Below are positions 1 to 12,748 of a DNA stretch of 64,000 bases, piece by piece. Source of the DNA: Bactericera cockerelli. Lineage: Eukaryota; Arthropoda; Insecta; Hemiptera; Triozidae. The stretch lies in NCBI GenBank assembly GCA_024516035.1, contig CM044965.1, forward strand, positions 768,683 to 832,682, written 5' to 3'. The notes under the pieces are model-generated. The model searched no databases. It was not told the DNA's origin and saw only the letters and a program-made list of their open reading frames with translations. Numbering within the stretch: position 1 is the first letter of the stretch; each line of letters begins with the position of its first letter. Both the position numbers and the translations under genes were made by a program.

Positions 1-1070
1 TGACACAAGAAACTGAAACCTGGATTTGACATAGCATTATAACGGAATAGCCTGAGGAGATAAATCTTACAAGTGAACATTCAAACCAATACCATATCAA
101 TTATCTAAGCAAGGAACTTAATTAGAAATGAAAAGGTTCCTACATAAGGACGCAAGTACATACATAATAAAAAGAAACTGCAAGTTCCAAAAATAGCACT
201 CGTTACTGACATTTAGGTGAATTTGAAATTCCTGTACTGAAGGTATTGTTCAAAATTCCTTCTTTTATTTTTTCAAATTGAATGGACTACTTAAGTTGTT
301 CATTGCTTCATTAATGGCCGTGCTTTGCATATTCTCTTGTTGACTCCCAAAAATACCCAAAAGACCAGAGTATTAAATAGTTTTCGAATTCCAAGGATGT
401 GAAAATATAAATGAAGCCCGTGCGAGATAGATAGGAATGCAAGATAATGGGTTTGGAGGTTTTCTGGCACTTGAGTGCATCTTAAGAATGAAGATCTTCT
501 GCACTGAGTAATGGACGAGGGCTGTTAAAAACAGAGGGATGAGATAACCCTTACTAGAATTGAAATGAATGGAATTTGAATAATTTTCTGATTGATACTA
601 TACCATATTCCAACAATATCTTTCTCTAGACTTTAGGGCTACAAAAAAAGTACGAGATTTTGGACGAAAAATTAGGGAAAAAATTTAAAATTTAAGTTCC
701 ACTTGATAAAAATTAATTTAGTTATTATCAAAAACACATCATGTTTATCTATCGACTCACAAAGTTAGAGTTTGTAATAAAGGGTTAATTTTTTAGACAA
801 GTCCAAATGTCAAATGAAATGTTCATTAATAACATTTAAATATTCCAACTCAGTTTATTAATATTTATTAATCTTCAACAAAAGTCAAATGAAAACGGTA
901 TGTGAGGAATGCGTTCTGTCCTCAGGATCTCCCATAGGATTTAATAATTATCAGAATGATTCTGAAGATTTCGTAGAAATTAATGAAGAATACTCCATCA
1001 AAAAAGAAAATAGTAGATTGATGAATGCCATGTCCAGAACTAAATGAGTGAATGTGGCTCATCCATTAAA
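1..1070. other. AT-rich intergenic DNA
   Basis: I see no gene, RNA or clear repeat here. Stops are frequent in all frames and no domain-like open frame is present. Confidence 0.5.
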
Positions 1071-1097
1071 ACATTATCAATTATATTCAATATGTCA

Positions 1098-1180
1098 CAG
1101 TGAATATGTCACATCCATTAGAACAGTGAATGTGTCACATCCACTAAAACAGTGAATTTGTCACATTCACTAAAACAATG
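1098..1180 (+). repeat. 26-bp minisatellite, about 3 copies
   Basis: The unit contains GTGAATRTGTCACATCCAYT and recurs at 1100, 1126 and 1152, a 26-bp period, with a decayed fourth unit. It looks like a local slippage product with no coding content. Confidence 0.8.
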
Positions 1181-1299
1181 AATATGTATTATTGTGTCCA
1201 GTTTAACTGCAAGTTTAACTCATTATCGTTAATGAGTTGAGCTTCAGATACTTGTAACAGTAAAATGGCTCAGATATTAATCTAATACAGAATGGACAT

Positions 1300-1370
1300 A
1301 TGTTTTTTGTAAATATAATATGTAAATTGTAATTTTAATTGTACAAATAAAGGCTTTTTACATTACATTA
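1300..1370 (+). mobile_element. Possible LINE 3' tail
   Basis: An AT-rich stretch with an AATAAAGGCTTTT polyadenylation-like signal is followed by short ACATT repeats, as at the 3' end of many LINEs. It abuts the SINE body fragment that starts near 1371. No coding part is attached, so the assignment is tentative. Confidence 0.3.
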
Positions 1371-1503
1371 TACCTCGTGAGGAAAAATGAGGAGCTCCTT
1401 TAATGTTAGCAGCGTCCAGTGACGGCATCATAGGCAAAAATAAGATATTGGGACATGAAAAATACGGAAAATCCTATAATTCTGCGCTACCCACTAAAAT
1501 AGT
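1371..1503 (+). mobile_element. SINE body fragment (family of 18057-18333)
   Basis: The blocks CCTCGTGAGGAAAAATGAG, a GACGGCATxA segment and CTGCGCTACCCACxAAAAT occur in the same order as in the reverse complement of 18057-18333. The tRNA-like head present in that copy is missing here, so this is a 5'-truncated copy in plus orientation. Confidence 0.65.
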
Positions 1504-1509
1504 GTTAAA

Positions 1510-3400
1510 GAAACACATTATTATTATTATATTACATTAAAACAGTAAAAATCATACCATGATCTCACTCAAATCAAATAAAAACAATCAACCACATCCT
1601 GACCATGGGTCAGTTTACTCAGATAATAACTGGAGACAGTGTTGGTTTAGTTTCTCCCGTTGTTCTTTTTGTCTTTGTTCTCCATCCCCACAAGCTTTTG
1701 TTCGACTTTAAATTTTCTACCACTCTGTTGTGTGAATTTTTTCCTCCCGCGTTTCCTCTCTTCTTTGCTCCCTTTTATCTCTTTCTCTTTCTCTCTCCTC
1801 TTCTGTCTCTCCCTTTCTCTTAGAATCCCTCACTTGTTGAGTGCGCCAGGCTTTTCATCTGACATGATTGTTTCGCTTGCATTGTGATTGAGTATTTCAA
1901 AAGCTCTTTCCAATTGGTCTTGATCTTTGTCTAAAGTGTAACCTTTTGATTTCTTTTCTCGTTTTTGTTTCTTTTATGTTATCAATCTAGATGTTCTGTG
2001 CTATGTTCTAGAATAGTAATAGTGCTATCTATTGTCAAAAAAAATAATAGAATATACCTAGTTTATACTGCCGAGGTAAGACTGAAAAATCCTCTTACTC
2101 CAGCAGTCAAACAGGTCACATATATTTCATAGGTAAGTTTTTTTTATCTTTTATTCTACATAGAATTAGATAAATGATAATATGGTCAGTAATCTGAAGT
2201 ACATACACAAAACACTGAGTATAATACTTGTAAAAAATAATTATTTCTTGTTTCTGAAGAAACCAATGGATTGAATGAACTTTTAGTCCAACTAAAACTG
2301 GATTAGTAGATAACAAATATTCCAGACAGTGACGATTCTAGGTTTCAATCAGCAAAACAGAGGGTCTGAGACAATCTTCCAATTACGTCAGTGCTGGTAA
2401 GAATTGTTGGTAAGATGCTACTTATCTGTCCTGATGGAGATGTTATGATTTCTTTTAGAAAATATCACAGTAGGAAGGAATTTGTTTCATTTTACATAAT
2501 ATCTTCATTTAAAACCCTTGAAATACAATTGTTCTTTTTTAGAAACTGGACTTTCTCTAGGTTAGAAAATCGAACACTGTAGTACTATGAAACTAGCAAA
2601 GAGCCTGATGTAGTGCTAGACATTGACATTAATTATTTCCCCTAATACTAATGCCCTGGCAATAATTATATTATAGCTACTGTAGTTGCTATTACTGTTA
2701 AATTTTAAATAGGTAAAAACTACACACCCTTCCTGTGATGAGAATTCTTCCTGTTGTCTCTCTCCCTCTCTCTCTTTCTCTCTCTTTCTCTCTCATGGGA
2801 TCAGCTCATTATTTTATTTATAAACAATTAAATCCACAGTGGACTATTTAGTGCATGGTTCCACGCCCTGAGTTAGTATCTGCTGATACATGCAGTCATT
2901 ATACATTGTCGGTCAATCTATTTGTTTACTGCAATCATAATATTATACTATTCACTGCTTACTTGGCTATATAATTTACTAAACACTACACTATTGACAT
3001 CAATACACAAAGAACAAGCACAGAACGCTAAACATTTTGGGCGCCGAGAATATTTTTTCTGTGAATTTTTTCACCAGCAAAGGAACATAGAAAAGAAAAT
3101 ATTATTCTTTAATAAAAATGGAAAACATTAATGGAATTAGTATCCAAATTCAGTATTTTAGTATCAGATTAGAAACACATTGTTTTCACTCATTATTTTA
3201 GGTCAGGTGGGGATCAAGATGATCAGATTGTTGAAAATAAAAAAAATATTTCACAACATAGATTTTATTTAATAACTTACCTTGAATTTAAGGAGATATG
3301 GAGGGAATCTATCTAGAAAGATGCAATTCAATATTTCAGGGACATGGACATACCTGTAAAAATAAAAATACACAGATGTTGGTTTAGAGAATCAGACCAT
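1510..3400. other. Intergenic DNA with a CT microsatellite
   Basis: AT-rich sequence with a pyrimidine-rich stretch at about 1735-1820 and a CT array at 2756-2794. The open frames at 1605-1887 translate the pyrimidine tract into Ser/Leu/Phe-rich peptides and do not look coding. Confidence 0.5.
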
Positions 3401-3425
3401 TCTTCCTCACAGCGAGTTAGGAACG

Positions 3426-3623
3426 TTGCCGACTTTTGTGTCCGGAGATCTACTATCACGACATTACCTCATCCAAATAATTGCTAGTGCAATACAGAGA
3501 GGTAATATTGTGAATATCAGAGGAACTTTCCTAGTTTATGAAAAAAATGGAAGAGATTTTCTTGTAATTGTTGCATTACAATGTTATCGCATTCGTACTA
3601 CGTACTATGTAAGAGAATACTAA
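3426..3623 (+). pseudogene. Small coding remnant sharing a motif with 27125-27271
   Basis: A 65-codon open frame carries the string YLIQIIASAIQRGNIVNIRG. A second open frame at 27125-27271 has YLVQRIRLSVQVGNAAIVLG, the same pattern of YL-hydrophobic-Q, then Q-x-GN, then G-T. Two diverged peptides with one pattern 24 kb apart suggest decayed copies of a repeat that once encoded protein. I do not recognise the family. It could be the C-terminal end of a transposon protein. AT-rich 3' DNA with several AATAAA signals follows. Confidence 0.35.
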
Positions 3624-3639
3624 GGGAGAGAATGCCACA

Positions 3640-6600
3640 GGTATTAGCACCGCCCTTGATCAAGTTTTGCTTTATATTTTCTATCTTGTATTAATTTGTA
3701 AATGTAGGTATATAACTTATATTATTTCAATAAAACAATACAATAAAATATAAATTTTATCTGTGCAATTTGTACAATAATATTTGTATAAAAAAAGTGA
3801 AAGCACAATCTATGAGTAAAAACTAATGGAATTTTGTTGAGTATAAAAATAAATTGGCATACCTAGTTACATGGATGAAGGTCTATTTTTCTCAATTATA
3901 GCATATTTTTCGACTCCAGAAGAGTCTAGAAAAATGAACAGTTTCTAACCTCTCTAAGTTTTCACCAACCCATGTTCTAAAGATGATATACACATTACCC
4001 ACGTCTCAAGACAAGCTTAATTTATGACAGGGATCAGAAAAAATGGATCCTTCTAAATCCCAGTGCAACACAATAGCGAAGATCACCTTTTCTACATCAA
4101 GGTAAAGAAGATCGCAATTTTTTTGTTTCTGATCGAAAAAGGAGCAGCTATTAATAATTAGATCCAGAAAGAATTAAAAAGCAATAAGTCATAGTTGAAA
4201 CAACACACTGCTTCATTGGATAATGGAAAGAGTGCACTTGCAGAATGTTGCAATAGATAACATCAGTGTTAAATGTGCAATACTCTCAATGCAATCAAAA
4301 AAAATGAGGAAGAAATTTTATAAACAGTAAATTTTATTTTTGCAAAGAAGATAGTCAGACACTTAGGGAGCATCAGAAAGGGAAAAATAGACAGCATTAA
4401 AAGGTGAACCTCTTTATTCGAACCCCTAGATCTAATTGTCACACAATCAAATCCTTATTAAGATCGATTTTATTAAATTACTGAACCCTTTCAAAATTAA
4501 ATTAAAAATTCACATGGATTTCATACTGTGTTCTCTATCTTTTCCCTTCGGATATTAATCTTAAAGACAAACTTAAGTGATAAACATCAAAGAACAAACT
4601 TTGTTACCGTCTGACATTTGGAATGATTTTGGTTATTCTATTATCTCTTGCAAATTTCAAACAAAACGTCTGTTTGTATATGAGAATATAGATTACTCAT
4701 ATACAATCAATAGGTATTGTCGATTGTCTTTCATCACTGAAGCTCAATCGGTAGAAATGATGAAAAACAACTTCTCATAAAACTTTGATTAGTTAGTGTT
4801 TCTACAAGAGTTAACCTTCAGAATAATAGCTTGATGGGAAAGCTCAATTAAGTGGGCGAAGACATTTGAAGATCAGATGAAGTCCAGAAATTTTGCATTC
4901 ATTCATATTACGCTATGTAGATAGTTTGAAGAACATTACGATCTTCACGAATGACTTGTTTAAAAAGAGTCTACAGATCCCGAACCTATCCCAATGAAAT
5001 AAACATGTCAACAAAGCGATACCACGGAAACATCCTTCCACATCAGAAACATGCAAATCAGACGAAGAATCCATAAAGATCCGTTGAGACGAGACGAGCA
5101 AAAAACAACCACAAAAGCGATACCTCCGGACAACATGGACTCGTTGGCCCTGGATAATGTCTGAATCAAGCAAGACAAAGACGCAGGAAGACCAAGACGT
5201 GAGCGTTGAGATAAGACAGAGTGGAGGAAACATGGAACATCGGACATTGGGCACCAGGCCCAGAATGTGTCCGGCAACATGTTGCCAGCATGTTCGGCTA
5301 ATTGATCACAACATATTCGGGCCCGAAGGACCAAACGGTGACGTCACTATCTCGTTGAGGTGTGACTTATTACACGACTCTAATCTTGTCTCAACATTAA
5401 GTCTGGCCGGGGCAGATATTGGCGTTGGGATCATGTCTCTCCTCTGCTTCCTCTCTGATGGACTTGGTCCTGGGAGCTGCAGTCGGGTAGAAGTCCAAAG
5501 TCAAGCTCTTGTTCTTAACGGCTTTTAGGTAAATAATATTGACCACGCTTCCGAGGAAGTCGATTACAAATAAACGAATACAAGGTCGTAACTCATTTAT
5601 GGGTTGACACAATTTTGTTTTGATGATTTTCCTATGTCAATGGATCATTTTAAAATTAGTTTATTTTAGATTGATTTTGGGCTTTGTACAAACGTTAGTT
5701 GGTAATAAAATTAACTATTGAACATTGATGGTAATCTAAAGTGTATGGATAAAGTTAAAAATACAATCATGATTAAATTTATAAAAGACCCATCAAAAAG
5801 CTACAAGAAACTTTTGCAACGAAAAAAAAGATTATGGAACAGATGTAGTATTGCTATATCTCAAATTCTCATTTCAGAGTACCAGATATGGTCACTCATA
5901 TGTATTGAGAAAATTTTGTGCTGGTGCAACTCAAATCTAAATTCTTTCGTGTAAAAAAGGTACTTATAAATATCAAACCGGTTCTGATTCATACATTTTT
6001 TATTGATTTATAAAAAATCCCCCTGATCATCTTCATAATTTTGACGTCTGATTTAAAGCCTTATGTAATTCTAGATCGGACTGGTTCAAGGCAAATAGCC
6101 TGGTCTAGAGAGGGTTTTGTCGGGATCAGTATGTTCGTCTCAATGAAGTGGAAATATGTTCATTCCAGTATAATATACAGATTATTTTCTCTTATAACAT
6201 TGAAAGTATACATAGTTTGTATGTCATTCCAGTATCATGTGGTTCATGATTTCGTCAATGTAATTAGTTTGGATATTATTAAGAACTCATCAACGTGGAT
6301 GGAATATTGTTATTGGTCATTTATTTGTACTTCTTTTTTTCTACAATACAGTAGTAGTACATACAATACAGGTTTATCAGTAGGCATCATAGACTTACAG
6401 GTCCGTGTTCTAATGACATGTATAAAAGTAGATTTTATATTACACAAAAAAATTGGTCCACACTCATCTGATTCCAAACATTTAATTTGATCAGGAGCGC
6501 ACCTATTCAGATGACTATTTCTGCCTACTCAAACGACAGGAAGATCCTAAATAAGAAGGAAAAGAAAATCTTTGATTCTTGTTTCATACTCGAAAGAGGA

Positions 6601-7180
6601 AACTCATGATTAAATTACTTTTTTACTCTGCGCCAGGAGACAAAGTACAATATCTTGTTTCTTCCAACACAAAGGATACCGGAGGAAAAATCGAATTATA
6701 AATTTGCAAAAACGGTCGCCTCTCCCCAAATTTCTTTATTTACAATGTTCATTAAGACGGCGAAAAAAAAAATCAATACTTTTAATTTATTTCAATCACC
6801 CCATTTTTTTTTCTTCAATAAAAGATAAGAAGTTTGATTTCCATGGGGTATAAATTCATCATTCCGCTGGGGTGCAGCGCCGTCTTACGAGGGGTGCCTT
6901 ATTCTCTTTGCGAAAAATTATAATTGCAAGTTGCAATAAAATGCAAATCTTGAAAGTAAATGCATTAGCATGAGTCATCTTATTCAGAGCTGGTGGAGGG
7001 GTTTCTATTCTTGCTGATTCAGAGGGTGGTATTCAATTCAATTCAATGGTGCGCCGGGCTTCCTTGCTGATCAGTTGTTCATTTGGTAACTTACTTCAAA
7101 GGTAATTTTTAATCGTCTCTAAGTTATTAATACATCAAATAGACTCTTCCATAGACCACCAATGATGAAAACTGATTGAC
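3640..7180. other. Intergenic DNA including a GC-richer island
   Basis: Mostly AT-rich with no recognisable gene. About 5000-5560 is less AT-rich, is open on both strands, contains a perfect CRE octamer TGACGTCA at 5339-5346, and ends in a donor-like TTTTAG|GTAAAT at about 5528. It could be a 5' exon or promoter, but no protein domain supports that. About 6640-7080 is another mixed-composition block that could be regulatory. Confidence 0.35.
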
Positions 7181-7443
7181 TTCAGCGCAAACGACATGTT
7201 CTAACACTTATCACACCGCTAGAAGACCCTATTAGAAAAGGAATTGCAATTAGGACACTTCGAAGCTTTGAACATTATGAAAAGGCATCAATGACAGTGC
7301 GCAATGTACTCATGCATAACTTTGAGTCGAAAATTGTAGAGAAAGAAAAAGATAAAGAAGTAGAAAATGCACTAGATGAAGCAAAAGTAGAGAAAAGTTA
7401 TCAGAATATATTTTTACTGTTTAGTTTGTACGAACCCACCTAG
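7181..7443 (+). other. Exon-like open frame, unidentified
   Basis: After a pyrimidine-containing TTGACTTCAG acceptor-like site, one frame is open for about 88 codons and ends at TAG. It begins RKRHVLTLITPLEDPIRKG and passes through a Lys/Glu-rich segment (about codons 50-73, probably helical). No ATG lies near the start, which fits an internal or terminal exon rather than a complete gene. I do not recognise the protein. An open frame of this size can arise by chance in a window of this length, so this is a candidate only. Confidence 0.25.
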
Positions 7444-7449
7444 CCTGAC

Positions 7450-9930
7450 TAATCTAACAATAATTATGGTCATAATTATAAAAATAACCTCAATTACCCG
7501 ACAATTAAAACGGAATCAGTGCACGAATCTGGAAAATCGTTTTGGAATACAAAACCTACAATTTTCATTTCCATTTCAGAGCGCTTGGATTTTTTCATGT
7601 TTAATTATAGATGACGTACTATTTTTGAAATTAAGAAAGAGAGAGTAATGTTATAATTACTCAGTTATTTCCTTGACTAATTATACGTTGTTTTTAAAAT
7701 TGGTAATTATTTTGAGTTTCTCTGAGTACCTACTTTCTGAAATGATTGACCTACGTGCAACCTGGCTGTGAACTTTCTTACTGAGTTTTTGTCCTTACAT
7801 ATTATGTACCTACATCTAAGAATGACAAAAATTACAATTTTGTCCGTATACAGGTCCTTGGCCTCACGTCTAACACTGACAATTTTCTCCTAATAAAGAA
7901 GTCTCTTACCAATTTTTTGGTCTTACATCTAACAATGACAATTTCTTTCAAGTAAAGACTTTTTTTTTACTGAGTTTTTGGTTAACAGTTAAAACAAAGA
8001 TTGTAAGATTCGTGACGTTATCCTTTTATTTTTTCAGTGTTGCCTCATCATCACCTTTCAGTGCTGTCATCTCTTATGAGATTCCATCGTTTCTTGATGC
8101 ATTGATATTTCAGATATGAACATGCCTCTGCCTACTTCCAAGTCTTTGCTTTCGTCTTCCAGCCCCTCCTTAAAGTTCGATTTGGCCTTCCATGCTGTGT
8201 TTTAATGATCTTCAATGCATGCATCACAATCGCTCTCAAATGCTTTATTGTCCAAACTCTCCAAGGATTCTCTTCTTTTACCCCCATCGAGAAAAGAGGG
8301 AGACAATTTTTTATTTCTATGTTTATAAAAAAAAAAGAGAAAAAAAACTTGAACATTTTAATTATTCAAAATATTAATTATAGGTTTCAATAATGAATAA
8401 TTAATGCACGGAACGTATAAACAAGAGGGTTCATTGCTTGCATGGTAATTAGTTCCAAGATTATGAAAGAAAAGCACTTAAGTGTATGGCTTTTGATTAC
8501 ACAAATCTAAAGTTACCTTGAGTGTATGAAGGAGGTCGCGTGTATGTGTAATTAAAAACAAAGGATTTTAGATTGTCGGATTTATAAAGTGGCCTTCTAC
8601 GACTTGGAAGTGGTTTTATTATTTCAAGAGGTTTTCAGTTGAATATTCTTCCTTTCAGAAGAGTCTTTCACTCAGAAATACTTCGAATATCCTGTTATTT
8701 TTGAGATTTTTTTTATTTAATTTTTGTTTGTTTGTTTTACAAATTTGCTTTTTTTAAATATTTTTTTGGGGATCAAGTTGTTTTTGTTGTTTTGACTGAT
8801 AAATAGAACTGATAGTAAAGTTACTATTGAAAGTATTATGGTACTTACTACTCACTAATATGTCAGTTTAATTGAATGAAGATTATAAAGTTCAAGATCC
8901 AATTTTGAATTGCATTTTTTTCAAAGTTTAAGATACATAATATATTAAAAATACTTTTCTCGATACCAAAACTACGGTTATCCAAAAATCCGTTACCAAC
9001 CATAAAACGTTAAAATTCTAACTTTATTTCAATTGATTCAATTTTTAGATTGACATAAGTCAAGCAATGCATCCTTTTTCTCGATCTTCGTAGAGTTTAT
9101 ATAATCTTAATCCTTCATCAAGATGCAAATCTAACATCGCCGCAATAATGAAACGCGAAATTTGATCTCGCCATTCTAGATTTGCAATTCAGAGCATCCC
9201 ATAATGTAATTATATTTCGAAGGGTAACCACCATGCAAAACGAAATTATAAATTCCCAAAACCTCCTTTGTCCTTTGCGTGGATAAGAAAATGACATTTC
9301 TCCCCCCGCCTCCCTAGAGAAAGCCTATGATAATTGCAATAGTAATATCGCAACCCTTTCTAAAGCTGTTTTTTATGACTGCGATATTGGTAAATTGTAA
9401 TTGCAGTTTTCGCAAACCCTCGTCAGTCTTAGGCGTAAGAAGATATTTTGCATTGCATATGATTATTATTTATGGAGCAGTATGGATGCTGTGATTTGCG
9501 AGTATGGTAATCTAATAGTAAATTTTCATATGTGAGGTTTTACAATGGAGAAAATTATTGCATTGCTTGTGTACAGGGTGTTACAGGTGGCTTGTTTTCC
9601 AATGCATCAATTTTGGCGTTTCTAATAACCATTATGTGTGACGTCATTGTGAGATGATAGCAAAAAAGTGAAACAGTCCCGGTAGAACTTACAGAATTGT
9701 CTTCTCAAAGAGATTTGGAATTCTGGACTTCCATGGGATTTGGAATAGTTATAACTTGGTTTGATCACAATCATTGAGTTTGGTGCATGGCATTTAAGTA
9801 ATGGGTAAGTAATTTTTTTGTTGGTAGTATACTATACAAAATTGAACGAAAAGACTGATTAGATTTTCATTTTGAAAATATTTTGGTTTTTTTTTACCAA
9901 GAGTTATCCACATAAAATGAATGTTTTATG
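7450..9930. other. AT-rich intergenic DNA
   Basis: No gene is recognised. About 9060-9430 has a less biased composition with repeated TTGCAATAxTAAT-type words and could be a conserved regulatory block, but nothing proves this. An ACAGGGTGTTAC word at about 9589 resembles the ACAGGGTG edges seen elsewhere in the window. Confidence 0.4.
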
Positions 9931-9933
9931 TTA

Positions 9934-10314
9934 TTGCAAATGGAATTATTAATGTGTTTGCTAATATTTACTTATAATTTAATTTTATTCTGCAGGAACA
10001 ATATTAACTAACAAACAAAAAGGGATAATCATTTAAATTTAGAAGATTCAGATAATTTGGCTCAAAATAATGTTCAGATATAGTGCTTGTCTGTCTAAAG
10101 TAGTATTACTGTTGGTCTCAATAAATTAAAATTGCAACTAAATTTGAAATAAAGAATAACATTTTTGATTATCTCACCCAGTATAACTGAAACTGTAAGA
10201 GAAGAAATAAAGCAGTTCATTAAAATAATTATATCGTTACAATTTTTGCACTCGCAGAATAAAAATAAAATAATAAGTACATATTAGCAAACACATTATT
10301 AATTCCATTTGCAA
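9934..10314. mobile_element. Element with 62-bp inverted arms, MITE-like
   Basis: The left arm 9934-9995 begins TTGCAAATGGAATTATTAAT. The right arm 10253-10314 is its reverse complement with only a few mismatches over about 62 bp. A 257-bp AT-rich spacer separates them and has no open frame of note. This is the structure of a non-autonomous terminal-inverted-repeat element. I could not define a target-site duplication, so the superfamily is unknown. Confidence 0.6.
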
Positions 10315-11590
10315 CCCAGCGTAGGTAGGTAGATTATAATGATTGAAATTGTATTGATCAATGGCAACATGAAATGTAACTTAATTCATGATTAATATTT
10401 AGATTCATTATAAATTATGAAAATTGAGAACATAATGATGTGTTTCGATTGTGAAAAAAACAGTACCCTGCAAAACACCGAGATGGATTGATTAACATTA
10501 TTCAAAGTGAATTTAACAATAATAACTTAATAACACAATGATTAAATAAAATTAACTTTGCTTTTGCTCATTGTTATACCTACGTATGCGAAACCACTTT
10601 GTTGTAACTTTGCGGTACCGAACAACAAAGTCATATGCACAATAGAGGTCCATGATTTCGATCATGCACTGTCAGTAAAGTACTAACCTCAGTCCCCACT
10701 GTATTGGTGAATCTCAACCTTGACTCAATTTTCTTCGTACTTGAAATATCAATACAAGTGCTTCAGAATATTACCTTCATAGTACCAAACAGAGTCACTC
10801 AGAGAAAGATGTGATATAAAATGCCTCAACATCTGATTATTTACCTCTGGCTCAAAGGACTATTGATATAATTTTCAATATAATACTACTTATTCTATCA
10901 TTATTTTTTAACAATACCTAATTGTTAGAAATATTTTTACATATCTTTTTCATTATTATCTCTGAAATTATGCAGCACAAGCTATGGACCCGGCAGCATC
11001 CCTGTCCCTCCCTCGGCAGAAAACATCTCTATGATCTCTCAAGATCATTTGAACACAACACCCATATGCAAATTGAGCCATATTAGGTTAGCAAACATAA
11101 TCAAATAAAAAAAAGCGAGCAAGGGCATGTGCCCGCGAACTACAGTTGGGCATAGCCTTAGATTTGAGTTGAAGAGATCGGAAATTATTTAAATTTATGT
11201 GTAACACGGGCTATGAGATTAACAGCCCGAATTTAGATTTTTTTTTTCTTCGTTTTTTTAACATACTTATAATTCCGAGAGGGACCATTTCACCTTTCCT
11301 TTGAACAGCATCTCAATCTGCATAAGAATTGTTAGACCTTTTTCCAGAACCTCATTTGAATAAATTTCATTGACTTAGCGACATGAATATTTCAGTGCAA
11401 TTGTGCATATGCCGTGCTTACGACAAAGGTCGCGGCATTTGTCTCTCATTGCGCATCTAATGTGAAGTAAATTGAATATTTGATAGGACAAGAGGCAATC
11501 CACAATTTTATGTTAGATGAGTTTTTTCTTAACGTCTTTTTAAGCTCAAGGTCATTTGAGAGACGGCGGTTTTACTCCCCTTTCTCTAAA
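10315..11590. other. AT-rich intergenic DNA
   Basis: No gene or clear repeat. Short GC-richer patches lie at 10575-10730 and 11130-11580. Confidence 0.4.
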
Positions 11591-11597
11591 ACTCACA

Positions 11598-11735
11598 AAA
11601 CAGCTACTCGAATTAACCTCACCCAGCCTGAGTGGGACCATAAATAGCCAACATCACGAAGGTTTGAATTTGAATGGTCACCTATCTAAAACGTAACCTC
11701 AATAAGTTGCTTAACTTCACAGGGACATAACGAAA
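11598..11735 (-). mobile_element. 5S-headed core SINE, decayed copy
   Basis: Read on the minus strand, it carries the end of the 5S-like head (AAGTTAAGCAACTTATTG and a GGTGACCATTCAAATTCAAA block) followed by the core word CAGGCTGGGTGAGGTTAAT. This is the same order as the complete copy at 50399-50675. Both ends are lost. Confidence 0.7.
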
Positions 11736-11739
11736 ACTG

Positions 11740-12330
11740 CAACGTTTTAATGCCAATTTAGATTTTACAACTGTTGAAACAAGAAGTCTGACCAACTGCA
11801 TCAACAATTCAACATAAATAATGAAAAATTGTTTTTATTTTATTTCGAATAATTTCGAATAACAGACTTAGGCTGAAATTAATAGAAGGAGATCTTAAGT
11901 CATGACTTAGCACTAGTTTTCTTCATCTAAAAAAATACGTAAAATCTAGACTTAGCTCCACAGCGGTATTACAAATACGACTAATCTACATTCCGACCTT
12001 AATAAATTGCAACTCCAACAGTACCCAGTTTGTCAAGAAAACCTCGCAAAATCTTTAAAATATCCTTATTCTATCACAAAACAATGTATTCAATCACATC
12101 AACTCTAAAAACCCTTTGAAAATCAAAGAAAGAACCTTTTATAGTTAAAAAAAACTCCTTATTCTATCACAATACAATCATCTTAGAAGCCACATAAAAA
12201 TGGCTTAGGATGGGTCCTCTGTTTACAAAATAAGAAATGAAAAATAAAACAAAAACGATGTATTATTAAATCACAGCAACTCTCAAAACAACTTGATAAT
12301 CAAAAGAAAAAAAAAAAACCTTTGGTGATG
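11740..12330. other. AT-rich intergenic DNA
   Basis: Nothing recognised. There are A-rich runs and short repeats of AAAACxxxGTATTxAATCACA, seen at about 12080 and 12255. Confidence 0.4.
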
Positions 12331-12344
12331 GAAAAAAACTCAGT

Positions 12345-12550
12345 CTAAATCCATGAACCGCACACCTATCGCCTGCCTACCAGATCTCATTGCCCTCTGC
12401 CCGCACCCAGGGTCTACAAGCCCAGATCTAATCTCGCACGGGTCTATAGTCCGCCCCCAGAACTATTAAATCTTCATTAACAAGACTCGAACCCGAGATA
12501 TACGAGCTGCTGGCAATCGACACCAGCCAGCCGTTCCCAAACAGTTCCCG
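12345..12550 (-). mobile_element. Possible tRNA-derived SINE
   Basis: On the minus strand, a GGGTTCGAGTCTTG pol III B-box-like word lies at about 12481-12495. It is followed by a GC-rich body unlike the surrounding AT-rich DNA. No second copy is visible in this window. The open frame here (12428-12637, minus) runs through the B-box word and is not credited as a gene. Confidence 0.4.
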
Positions 12551-12748
12551 CCAAGATTGTTTTACCTGGTCAGGAGAAGACTTCAATATTATTTTCTCAC
12601 TTTTTGATATACCTACACCTTTTAACGAACTTAACACCGCTATCGTAGTTCAACTGATCAAAAAATAAGAAATTGTCTAAAATTAAATGGTAAAGTATGA
12701 AAATAATAATAAATTATGTACCTAACTATTCTGTGGATATTTTTCTTT

